Notes under the pieces: model-generated
Database searches by the model: none
Told to the model about the DNA's origin: nothing
What the model saw: the letters and a program-made list of their open reading frames with translations, nothing else
Shown here: piece after piece, positions 22,751 to 33,127 of the stretch
Numbering within the stretch: the stretch's first letter is position 1
Layout: the number at the start of each line of letters is the position of its first letter
From: Pelomyxa schiedti
Taxonomy: Eukaryota > Evosea > Pelobiontida > Pelomyxidae
Assembly: GCA_020536535.1 (NCBI GenBank)
Contig: JAHLWZ010000974.1
Span: forward strand, 1-35,058
Length of the DNA stretch: 35,058 bases
Direction of reading: 5' to 3'
Made by a program: the position numbers and the translations under genes

Positions 22751-23713
22751 TCACTTGTAGAGGTGGTACACAAAAGGTCTCAATCGGCACTCCAATGGGT
22801 TGCTGCTGTAACCCGGAAGTATTACTCCCTTATTGTGATAAACAGCTGATACAACTTGCCTTAGGGGCACCCATCTTGCTTCCTGGTACAAAGTAAGCTG
22901 GATACTGACAAATGAATGCCTGCATACCGCCACTTCAGTGATATTCTCTTGAATCAGACGCTGCTTATGCAGGTTAATTTGCTTTTGCCGCGTCGCCTCA
23001 TCCAAAAATCCAAGCCATATTATAAACAATCCAGTTCCTAGATTCCAAGCACGGTGTCATTGGATTTAATAGTGTTATTTGTATAACACAACAAGCAACT
23101 AGAATAACAAAACAAAGCCAAAAAAAAGCCAAAAAAAAAAAAAAAGTTACCCATAGTAGGAGACACATAGAAGTAGTGCTGGGTGGGGTCACTTAGTGGG
23201 ATCATAAAAGCACTCTCGCAGCCGAAAACGGCCATGCCCTCCTCGTGTGCCTCCCTGGCCGCCGTGTACGCCTCGTTGTAGTCCCCCTGGTCCTGCCACC
23301 CGTGGAAGTGGCACCACCCCACCTTGTCGTTCCTAAACTCCGGCCCCTTGTCCACCTTCCACTGCGCGTCGGGCTGCAGCCCAAGCACCACCATGGGCTC
23401 CCTCCTCCTCCTACCTGTCCCAGTCCCCGTCCCAGTCCCAGTTCCAGTTCCAGCCCCCGTTCCCCCGGTAGCTACCTCGCCTGTTCCCTCGGGCTCCGGG
23501 TCGTCGGTGGTGCAGGTGAGGAGGACGCCTGAGGCGTAGTTGCGGCCGCACAGGGAGTTGGAGTCGTCGCGGTCGCCTGGGGCCGGGACGCGCCAGTAGG
23601 GCTGGGGCACGCACTTGGTCTGTAGCACGACACTTCTATGGAACACAATTTCTGCCTACTTAGCACATGTGGGAGGACAAATGGGACGCACCTCTACGGC
23701 GGCCAGACGCCAT
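22751..23713 (-). CDS. Protein of unknown function, divergent partner of the giant GTPase gene
   Basis: Three exons fit in phase: 23713-23692 (MASGRRR), 23651-23151 and 23037-22751, giving 269 residues. The introns are 40 nt and 113 nt, and the longer one holds T-runs. The 22-nt first exon was chosen because the main exon has no ATG near its start. Visible features are a Gly-Thr repeat tract of about 17 residues followed by RRRRE, and then a better-ordered region rich in aromatic residues (GWCHFHGWQDQGDYNEAYTA, GCESAFMIPLSDPTQHYFYV). A hydrophobic segment (GLFIIWLGFL), a charged helix and the ending FVYHLYK come last. I recognise no family. The order of conserved-looking aromatics argues that the second half is folded. 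The possible membrane segment is short and uncertain. Confidence 0.6.
23131..23145. repeat. Poly(A) run in second intron of the unknown gene
   Basis: Fifteen A residues on the plus strand, preceded by A7 blocks. On the minus strand this is a T-rich tract directly after the donor of the 113-nt intron. Confidence 0.9.
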
Positions 23714-23771
23714 TGCTTTTCGTTTCTGAATCAACGTTTTTTTTCCCCATCCGGTTGTGGGCTTGTCGACC
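23714..23771. promoter_or_regulatory. 58-bp divergent start-to-start gap
   Basis: Only 58 bp separate the ATG of the minus-strand unknown gene (23713) from the ATG of the plus-strand giant gene (23772). It holds a T8 run and a C-rich block, with no clear TATA box. Both transcription start sites must lie in this gap, inside the neighbouring gene, or beyond an unseen 5' exon. The plus ATG has a strong context (ACCATGG). Confidence 0.5.
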
Positions 23772-26700
23772 ATGGCCAACTACGAAACGGCTCGGGCGGC
23801 ACTCACACGAGCGCTGATCGATGTCGAACCACTCGATGACTTGTACTTCGATTTGGGTCAGCCTCTGTCCGACAATTTCATGCTTCAACTCGCCGACAAT
23901 CGCGAGTTCATGGACCCTTCGTACTACTACACCGTATGCGACGTGGTGAAGCGTTGCCTTTTCGAAACGCAAGAAATCCAGTTGAGTCCGAAGTTGTCAG
24001 GTTCCTGGTCCACGGCAAATACCAAATACGATCGTTCTAAAATGAAACAGAAATTGGGATGAGTGGTGCCTCGGATTCGTTGTGCCGAGCACTGATGACA
24101 CTGGGAAAGCCCCTCACGGTGGCGGCTCTGAGGGAGGTTCTTTCTCTGCCTGAAATTCCACCTCCACTTTTACATATTTTCAACTCCAAAAAAGGATGGC
24201 TACCGAAGCTTCAGCGAAGATTGGTTCCCATGACTGACCCCGGGGGAACTCCGTCATCCAGCATCGAGTCATTTCCAGGGAAGCTGACCGAGGCAGGATT
24301 CCAGGATTTGGAAGACCTCGTTGGTTTGGATTCTGGTGACTTTCGAACACTCACCGAGGCACTGAGAATTCCAAGGGTATCTGCGAACAAACTGCTGCAG
24401 AAAGCCAAGGACCTCGTTGGAAATGGAAAAAAACCGCTGTGCCTCACACTGGAACACGCAACCGGGATCCACAGCTTGATCACCACCGTCAAAGAGGCAC
24501 ACAATGGAAACACAGTGAACAAGGTCACCCTTGTCACACAGAAGGTTGTGACTCTGATCAACCTGATTTGTAAGGGCAGCTGTTCACCCAGTGGTGACAG
24601 CATTGCCTTTGACAAACTCGATGACTGTTTTGACTTTGTCACCATCGGGCTTTTTGGTGACCTCACATTGATCACCAAGTTCCTGGTGCGAATTGGTGCT
24701 TTTCCTCCAGACAAAGAACTGCCTGAGAATAGGGGCCAGGCAGAGATACACGCCTTCATCACCCAATTTGAGGAATGTTCTGAAATGAGAGGAAAGTCGG
24801 TGATGATCCTTGTCTTTGCTCCAGGGAGCACAAGCTTTTCCAACGTTCAGGAGTCTGACCCGGCATGCCTCTCTCTGCGACTTCTTTACAGCCTCTGTGA
24901 CAGGATTTTCATGTGCTTGTCTGAGGTAATGCTCAGCGAAATTCAACAAAGAAGAGGAGAGGCCGAAACAACAAGGGCTGTTAAAGGTGAGGTCGAGAAG
25001 AGGGCAATCAAAAAAGACAGGTGTGAGTTCCGGAAAGGCTTTGCTCAGAACATTACCCTCCCACCATCAGATTCACCTTGGACAATGATCCAAGGTGAAA
25101 ACAGGGTTGGTTTTGTCTATTGGGAGGAAACCAATGAAAGCACATTGCCCTCCCCACTCAGAGGCCAGATTCCAGCTTATTGCTTTTCCTCACACTTCAA
25201 GGATTTGTTGGAGGGGAGGGAGCTGTGCACTGATACCCTCCCTTATCGCAACAGGTTGGCACTCCTTCAGTTGCTGAATCCCACTGCTGCCCAAGCCCTT
25301 GAAGATGGAAGCAAGGGGCCGATCAAGAATCTTCAGAGGGTCGCAAAGGATCAAATGAAACTGATACTCATGAGATACTTCAGGCACGAGTGGGACCTGT
25401 TGCAACTTGAGGCACCTTGTTCCCCAAGCGATTGTTGTGCTGACCTGGACACATCCAGGCTGAGAGATAACATCAATACATGCCTTTCCAAGACAACGTC
25501 TGTTGTAGTTCTCTTTGAGGAGTTTTGCCCCAAAAAAACTGAAAGTCAACTGAGTGATTTCTTGAGTCTCACAGAACATGAAATGAAACAAAGAATCACT
25601 CAATCTGTGAGTGACCCACCAAGACCCCACATTCCACTTTCCTCTGTTTCATCCTTGGGGTTTGACCCACATTTCATTTCTGAAATCACTTCCATGTTGA
25701 AAAAGAAGTTTATATCTCAGTGTGAAGCGCTCATTACAGAAATTGAAGATATGGTGTGGTGCAACCCTGATGAATTTTGCAGTGGGTCACCATTTTCTTT
25801 GGAGCTTGACATCGCGATTCGCAAAGAGACCCCACACACAAAACCGGAAAAAGCGATCCTGACAATGTTAGACGTTGGGGACAAGGCAAACCCACAATTC
25901 ACCCTGATCATGGAGATGTCTGGAAAAGTTCCACGGCACTTGAAGTTCACAGTTGTGGAACTGAGTTTGAAGACGACTGATGTACGTTCTTATTTCGCTC
26001 CCGCACCTCCCTTATGTTTTTGTTTGGACCTGGCGGCTGTTTTTGGTTGTTTCCTCTTGCCTGAAGGCAAGGTGATGGTTTTTGGTGTTGACACTGCCGA
26101 CCCTTCAAATTACCTCATCTGCATACACCAAGAGAGCACACGCTCCCTCAGTTCGAAACTGCCAAATCAAGGTTGCATTTCCCATGTCAACTTTTGTGCA
26201 GCAACGAGAATGCTGGTGATGTGTTACTCATCGCCCGACTACAGTGTCTGTGCTTTGAAATTCAACGGCTCGTATTCGAAGTATGACAGCCTGGGTAATT
26301 TCTCAATTGTTGATGATGCCGCTCTTGCGAGTGTGAATGGAATTTTCCCGGTTCCAGAAGGGCAAAAGGTTGTGGTCACATTCCAAACAGTGGCCAAGCT
26401 CTTTGACTTCGAGCACAGAACCATTTCCAGGATGCCACAATTTGATGGACCTGCACTTTTCCTCGGTCCGGAATTCTTCGTCACTGTGAAACCATCACCT
26501 GAGGGGGAATCGTGCGTTGTTTCTGTGAGGAGTTGCCTGCCACCCTACGATGTTCAGCACTGGGAAACAAACCTCCTGAACCCACACCTGTTGCCATCAA
26601 CACTTCTGGCAAATTTTCAGGTTGGTGGTGGGGACGGGGCACCACCAGATTTGCAGCTGGTACAGTTCAACCCCACCTCCCGTCACGTTTCCACAGTGGT

Positions 26701-29700
26701 CTTGCGTGCTTCGATGAAGCAGCCAAAATTCTCGCTGCAGATGACCTCACAACCAAGTTGCCCTTCCTGCCTGCCCGATTACGTGCCTCTTATGTTAAGC
26801 AAGTTCCCAATCACAGCCGTTTGTGATATTGCATCGGAAGCGAAAACACACAAGTTGACAGTCATTGTCCCATCAGCAACACCCGAAGCAAAGAGACTGG
26901 TCTCCATGCGTTTCGGGGAATACAGAGAGAAGTTTGTTGGTCTTTTCGAAACACCTGGCACAGCTGACAAGTTCTTCACGGAACCTGTGACTTGCATAGA
27001 GCAAGGATGGATTGAGACGGAACCACTCCAACCAACAGGGTTTGGAACGTGGCTGAAAACACTCATTTCACTCGTTCCCGTCCAAATCGCCCGTGTTGAC
27101 AACAACTGTTTGGTGTTGTGCAACAACAAGAGTTCTTCACAGGGAAAAGATATGATTCAATTCGCACAAACCCAGCACAGTGTTGCAGAGGGAATTTCGT
27201 TTGGACTCCTCGACGCGATTTTCTCGTCATGCTTCAACAAACCAGTTCTTGTTGTCACATCGATGGGAAAACAGAGCACAGGGAAGAGTTACACTCTCAA
27301 CCACCTCTTGGGTGTTCTCTTTGACATCTCTGGTGGGAGGTGCACTGATGGTTGTTGGATGAGTGTTCGCGAGTATTCGGATTGCTTGATTGTGGCTTTG
27401 GATTTTGAAGAACTTTGCTCTCCAGAGCGTTCCGAACAGGAAGACATTCTCCTTTCTGTGTTGAACGCATCAGTTTCTAACTTGACACTTTTCAAGACTG
27501 AATTTACAATTGATCGAGAGACAGAAAGAATGTTCAGGAACTTCCAGGAAGGGGTTGGAATGCTGAAAGGGGATGACAAACTCTTCAAGGGTTGTTTCAC
27601 TCTCATGGTAAAAGATGTTTCTGAAAGGGACATTGAAAGCTTATTCTCAGAATTCAAGACCAAGTTTTTTAATATTGTGGAAACAAACCAGGGACAAAAC
27701 TTCTTTTCTCAAATGTTTCCAGGGGAATTCACAATGATTATGTGTTCCCCACTTGGAACATCTGGCTATACTGAGAGTTTGCGGGGCTGTGCCGAAATAC
27801 TTCAGAAGCAAACACCACAGTTCCACAGTGGAGGAGAGTTCTCCTCGATGCTCAAACTGATTCTCGCGAAGTTGCACTTGAAAGACTGGTCTTCCCTCTT
27901 GGGAAAAGACATGGTGATTGTGGTTCGAATGCTCCAAGAACAGCTCCCTTGGGCAGTTGCTTTCGGGAGAAAGTCAGCAGCCATTGGCCACCAGGGGCAA
28001 CTGGTGAATTTGTCAACAGGGGAAGTTGTTTCCCGCTCGGAATCAGTCACAGTCTCTGGCCTAAGCATTCCCATTCCGAACTTCAATCTGCAAGCAGACC
28101 ACGAGGCAGATTTCACCAGGATAAGAGACGAGTTCAAGTCTTGCTTTCAGCAAAATCTTTCAACACCAGCGAAGCAGGCCGACTTCAAATCATGGCACAG
28201 ACAATTCAGGAGTTTTGTGCACCAAGTCATTGAGAGCAGGAAGAGGCATGTGAGAGATTGGGTCTGTTCAAATACGAACAAGTCCCCTTGTTCTCAGCAC
28301 GATTTCCCCACAGAAGTTTCCCCTGCCTCTGGTACCCCACCTCAGAGTGAATACCCTGAAGTCAAAGAATTTTGGAAGACAGTAGACTCCTCGTTGCGGC
28401 AACTGGATGCACTCGAGGTTTGTTCAGACACGTGCACTCGGTGTCGGTTGCCGTGTTTACTTCTGTCTGGGCATTCAGCACAACACAATTGCAATGGATC
28501 TCACAAGTGCGAAGCAGAGTGCACTTATTGCAGGTCCGCGGGCAGATGCGCGTATCAGGCTGGTCATGAAGGTGATCACGACTGCACAAGAGGTCACAAA
28601 TGCAGCAAGGAGTGCACTCTCTCGAGCAAAACACGTTGCAACAAATTCTGCTCTCTTGTGGTCAATCATGCTGGTCCGTGCATGTGCAATTCGCAGCAAC
28701 ACCTGTGTGGTGAGGCATGTTCTTCTCGGGGACCAAAAGAACCCTGTGGCAAGCCGTGCACGCTCCCTGGCGGTGATCATCAACAACATCACTGTGGATG
28801 GAGGCACTGCCTTCACAGTTGCAGCTTCCCAAAGTGTACAAATCAGTGTGCTTCGGAAGACCATTTTCATGGAGACGATTCCTCGGCTTCCTCCTTCCTG
28901 CACGCGTGTGGCAAAGAGCACGCGTGTCCGGCAGAGTGCAAGATGCCTGGCTGGTGCCTTGTTGAATATATTCAGAAGGTGGAAAGGTTTTCATACAATG
29001 GCCGAAGGCAAAATTTTGTTTACGAGAGATCCACTGTTCCAGAACCAAGAAAGCTCCTTTGCTGCAAAAGGGTGCCACCAGGGCAGCAATTCCATGAGGG
29101 CTCTCACTCTTGCACTTATCCACAATCTGACCATTGTTGCGAAAGCTCATGCCCAACATGTGGTTATATTTGTGAATTACCTTTCGGACACCCTGGCAAG
29201 CATGCAGCGGCACACGGAAACATGATCAAAACACAATTTGTTTCCAGTGGCAAAGACATTAACGTTGATGGGCGTTTGTATGAAGCTGGTGAGCCAGGGG
29301 TGGCCGAACTCTGCAACTTGTTCTGCAACAAACTTGGCAGGCACATTCACATCCTCCCGTGCACGGCGGGTGGCAATGCACCCTGTACTCGCACTGGAGA
29401 AGGAGGCATAAGGCACGCCACCGCTACGTACTTGCCGAATCCAGATACTCCAAAGGATGAGCTGACACACGAAGGGTACTGGAATGCAATTAACTTCCGT
29501 GATCCTTGCACGCCCGAACACAGGGAGGTTTTCAAATTGTGCAACTTCCAGTGTACCGACAATTCTCACTCGAATGCCCGGTGCCGGTGCATGCTTCCTC
29601 TTTGGCATGCACCTTGTGCCTTACAAGCCAACGAACAGCAACAGTTTGCAGGTGAAAAAGTTGGATACGCCACATCAGATGGACACATATTCCCCAAAAA

Positions 29701-30549
29701 GCATGGTCCCCCGGAAAACATTCACATCGTTTTCTGCCTCGACATCTCCACATCCATGTTGAGACGCAACAGGTGGGAAACTCTTAAGAGAGGTGTTGAA
29801 CATTTCATTTATTCCAGAAGCAAACCAGACGATGTTTACAGCATTGTTCTGTTCCACAGTAACGGATTTCTCGTATGTGACAGGGGGTCACCTACTGCGG
29901 TCCGATATTACCTGGATAGGAAACCTAAATCTGCGCAACACAGGAAGTTTTCAAGCGGTCTATCAGTCGCGTATCGAAAGTTGATGGATACTAACTGGTG
30001 CGTTTTTGACGGCTTTCTTTCTCTTTTGCCGTTGTGTGTTGCCCACCAAAAACAAAAAGGTTGGAGTACCGGGCTGCTCTCATATTTATGTCCTGTGGAG
30101 AGGATGAGAACTCAGAATGGGAAACCTGGATGCTGAACATCAAGCACCTCGCACAGGCAAAACCGGTTTCAACTTTCGTGATTGGAATCGGTGATGGCTT
30201 CAATGTCAAAAAGCTTCGAAGTGTTGCCGAAACCGGGGACGCCCATTTCCTCACAGTCAACGCTGTGTGTGAAAATCTGGCCTCAGTGTTAAACAGAATA
30301 GACGCCGAGGCGCAACTGGTGGCTCTGGTGCCCATCCCCCCCACTGCACAACAGCTCAGTGTTGTCCAAACTGAAGCCGCCGTATGTGCCTATCAGCCAA
30401 AGGTGTGGCGAAGCGTAGACTCCAAGGCTGGGAAACAAGGGACTCCATGGGCATTACATTCACAATTTTATGTGGAGATAGACAAGAACGAATTCAGCTC
30501 TCGTTTGCTCTATAATACGGCGAGGGTTACAACACCAAAAAGCTGCTGA
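23772..30549 (+). CDS. Giant VLIG/GBP-like GTPase with WD-like region, Cys/His-rich clusters and vWA domain
   Basis: Exons 23772-24000, 24051-29997 and 30060-30549 join in phase to 2,221 residues. Introns are 50 and 62 nt, and the start context is ACCATGG. Order: an N-terminal helical part, with a SAM- or death-like segment at about 165-215 (GKLTEAGFQDLEDLVGLDSG); a long helical region; a beta-rich WD-like section at about 745-970; a GTPase domain with P-loop GKQSTGKS at about 1149-1156, RCTDGCWM as the switch/G2 region and LDFEEL in the G3 position. From about 1533 to 1934 come repeated Cys/His clusters (HKCEAECTYC, HKCSKEC, HLCGEAC and more) resembling NFX1-like zinc repeats. The C-terminal vWA domain (about 1966-2130) has the MIDAS DISTS and ends after FVIGIGDGFNVKKL. 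GTPases of this type (GBP, VLIG) act in cell-autonomous defence in animals. A defence or protein-quality role here is inference only. Confidence 0.85.
24001..24050 (+). other. 50-nt intron joining the N-terminal exon to the giant exon
   Basis: GTTCCTGG to AAACAG. Removing it fuses LSPKLS to EIGMSGAS in frame. Without splicing, the first frame ends in a TGA that overlaps the ATG of the second, which would look like a bacterial stop-start overlap. Confidence 0.85.
29998..30059 (+). other. 62-nt intron within the vWA domain
   Basis: The donor GTGCGTTT follows AACTG and the acceptor is AAAAAG. Splicing restores RKLMDTNWLEYRAALIFMS in phase. Without it the frame ends about 45 codons later, in the middle of the vWA fold. 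Confidence 0.85.
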
Positions 30550-30712
30550 AACCACAGTGTTGTGAGTAGTAGAGTCAGCGTTTTTTGTTGCATCATTCCT
30601 GCTGGCCCACCTTAACTTCCAAAGATGGGGCGGGACTACTTATTGACTGCACCCAAAACCAGTACTGGGAGGGATGTGAAGGTGATTTTGTTAAAATGAG
30701 CAGAGATGGGTG

Positions 30713-30718
30713 AATAAA
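30713..30718 (+). terminator. Probable poly(A) signal of the giant GTPase gene
   Basis: AATAAA on the plus strand, 163 nt after the stop at 30549 and 36 bp before the convergent stop of the GH172 gene. The two 3' ends therefore face each other within 204 bp and their transcripts may overlap. Confidence 0.5.
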
Positions 30719-30753
30719 ATAAATACGACTTCTCTTACATTCCGGTTTTTGTT

Positions 30754-32484
30754 TCAGAAGGTATAAACCCAAGTATAGGCTTTCAGGGAGGAGCTAGAGG
30801 GGCTTCCTATGACTGTTCCACCTTCTTCCATCATACATTTAATGCCTGCAGCATCAACGCTATCACCATTTCGCCACTGGAATACAAACCCCTCGTTGAA
30901 TTGAAGGGGATCCATGTGGTGGAACCTGTTGGTTGGTTATTATGGAGACCAATGATGGCCTGCATCTTACCGGTACCCTGACCACTCAATATGGGTTATG
31001 GTGGAATCATAATGAGTGTAGCCGGAAACAGGCATGTGGAATTCACCAGCATCGAAATACCAGCCACTGTCTACCATTTCATTTCATTGGGAATTAGTAT
31101 GGGAGAAGAGATAACCATAGTAATCCTCAGTTCCAGTGGATAGAACTGTCCCAGGGAATTCTTGTGCGCCGGTGTACATGTGATAGCACCCCTCCAAGAA
31201 ATTGAGATTGTCTGTTTCAACCTGCAGAGTATGCATAAACATCACACCGGAACCAGTGCTGATGTTAACGAAGTTGACGTATTCAAGTGGAGCAACTTCC
31301 TCTAAATTGGTTCAGTGAGGCATAGGGAGATTGGAGAAAGTACTGTCAAAAGTGAATAAGTGCAGTTTGGCAGTAACAGGTAGAGTCAAATAGCCGATTT
31401 TCAGGGGGACATCTAAAGAAAGAGTGAGTTTCAATTTAATAATGCCGGATCCTACTTGTTGCCCCCCTTATTATCATGTAAAAACTACTCTGGATACAAT
31501 TACCAAAATAACTCATGAAAGGAAAGAAATACGAAGTTTGGGATGCCCGTGTGCTGCGCAGTCACAATAATGCTCTTCTGGAAAGGAATCAAAAAGTTAT
31601 TGAACCATGAGCCATATTTAGCTCCTCGCCCTAGCCAATGCGTGCCCCATGGAGCTTGCTAAAACTGCCGTGAGCTGTGCGGAACTATTCAGAAATCTTA
31701 CATGGTCATCAAATCCAACACCACATGCCAGAGATGGCTCATACTCAATAGAGGCTTCAGACTCCCCATCCACATAGTATCTTATTAGAATCCCTCTATC
31801 ATATTCCGTAGGGATAGTCATCCAAAAATGTGTTATCACTCCCTGTTTTCCTCATTATCAACCAAGCATATTTTGGGATAGTTACGTAATCTCCATCAGC
31901 AGCAATATGCTGGAAGACAATTTGTTCGGATGTACTAATGGGCGCACTCGAAAGCCCAAACCCAAAGGTGAGGTCGGAGTGCGAGGGAGAATCACAGTAG
32001 CATAAACGTGAAACACTTGAATCAGAGTGGCCACATAAAACTCCGCCTGGAACATCAATGTATCCTATTTATAGGATTTGAAAAGGGTTATATTAGATAG
32101 AAGCTGGCAAAGGGTACCAATGCATTGCTTATATTCGAGGCTCTTGGAATCAGAAACAAAAGCTGGCTCATAGTGGTACCTCCAGGCTCGGCTATTAGCA
32201 GTGCATGATACCCCAAGTTGCTGAAAAATAGTGGCTGAATCATTGGTCACAACATGCTTGTGTTAGACGCGTTAGGTTGCAAGTCCAAGCCATAATAACA
32301 TGGTGATTGTGAAATGAATGATACAGCCTATTGTTTTTGCTAAACAACGCACAGGGTTGCAATTGAGACCTCTGGAGTGACAGGCTGAGGAACATGATTC
32401 ACCCTGATTGCCCATGTAGAAACTCCCTCCCATAACCGTGACTGCTGCACCCAACAAAGCCAAGCACGTCGCTATAACCGACAT
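30754..32484 (-). CDS. Secreted GH172 (DUF2961) family glycoside hydrolase-like protein
   Basis: The ATG at 32484 opens a signal peptide (MSVIATCLALLGAAVTVMGG), followed by a small Cys-rich N-terminal part (ESCSSACHSRGLNC, and QLGVSC in exon 2). Phased exons include 32484-32353 and 32256-32118. The GH172 fold then reads ITHFWMTIP, GILIRYYVDGESEASIEYEP, APWGTHWLGRGAKYGSWF, FQKSIIVTAQHTG, YMIIRGATNVPLKIG, FLEGCYHMYTGAQEFPGTVL, STGTEDYY, WYFDAGEFHMPVSGY and FHHMDPLQFNEGF. The Glu in GTEDYY lies in the most conserved block and is a likely catalytic residue. Characterised GH172 members act on fructofuranosides or arabinofuranosides; the substrate here is unknown. Most introns are 40-80 nt. The stop TGA is at 30754-30756. 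The family is mostly bacterial, with scattered protist and fungal members, but the gene has host-like introns and a eukaryotic signal peptide. Confidence 0.83.
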
Positions 32485-33127
32485 CTTTTCGTTTCGCGGT
32501 TTTAGATTTAGTAGGAAGAATCTGGTTTCCAAAAGAGCCCTTTATTATGTCGGGGAAGTGATCCTGCATTTGATTGAAGGATGACACGATTCATGCGTAC
32601 ATCACAATGAAGGCCTGATAGCCTGACTCAATGCAGAAGTTAACTTAAGGAAGAACCGAAATACAGGTCTCTCATAGTATTCCATGTGCTTTGCTGTATC
32701 ACACATTCGTAAGAATGAAAACCATCCAGTGGAAAGAAATGTCCTAACACAGTAGCAGTTTGGGTCCGGTATCTCCCTAATGAAGATTGTTTGGGAGGGG
32801 CAATATAAACAGAGCAAGCATCACATGACATGTCAAAATGCTGATTTTCCACCCCCAAAATACTTAGTTTTTGTTATTTCAATGGTTGTGTGTACCAGAG
32901 TTGATAAGCTAAAATGAAACTGACGGGGGGTGTTGCTGGGTGCTGCACCCAGTCTCTCCTAATCAACACAATGTTCAAAAAAAACTGAGAACCGAAAAAA
33001 GTATTTTCAAACTCACTTTGTAGAGAATTCAGTGCAGAGGCAGAGTCAAAATTGGGTGATGAATTGATACAACTATCAGTGACTGACTGGTGTATGGCTG
33101 GGGAAATGCACATGCCATATACTATGA
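32485..33127. other. Unassigned stretch with possible minus-strand exons
   Basis: The minus strand from about 33090 to 32605 has open, protein-like pieces: SVTDSCINSSPNFDSASALN; QHFDMSCDACSVYIAPPKQ; and MEYYERPVFRFFLKLTSALS. They also have plausible GT-AG borders. They could be extra C-terminal exons of the upstream coiled-coil gene, reached by splicing out its TAG (for example donor after TNSPK at about 33168 and acceptor before SVTD at about 33086), or a small separate gene. I could not find one splice chain that keeps a frame throughout, so no CDS is called. Confidence 0.35.

Noticed and set aside
24059-24062. ATGA stop-start overlap between a 96-residue frame and the giant frame, suggesting translational coupling or two genes
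   Set aside because: A 50-nt GT-AG intron at 24001-24050 fuses both frames in exact phase and removes the stop.
31820-31880. Apparent one-base frameshift at a run of five A (plus strand) in the GH172 gene, suggesting a pseudogene
   Set aside because: A 43-nt GT-AG intron just upstream (donor after DGDY, acceptor before GVITHFW) keeps the frame and yields the expected family motif.
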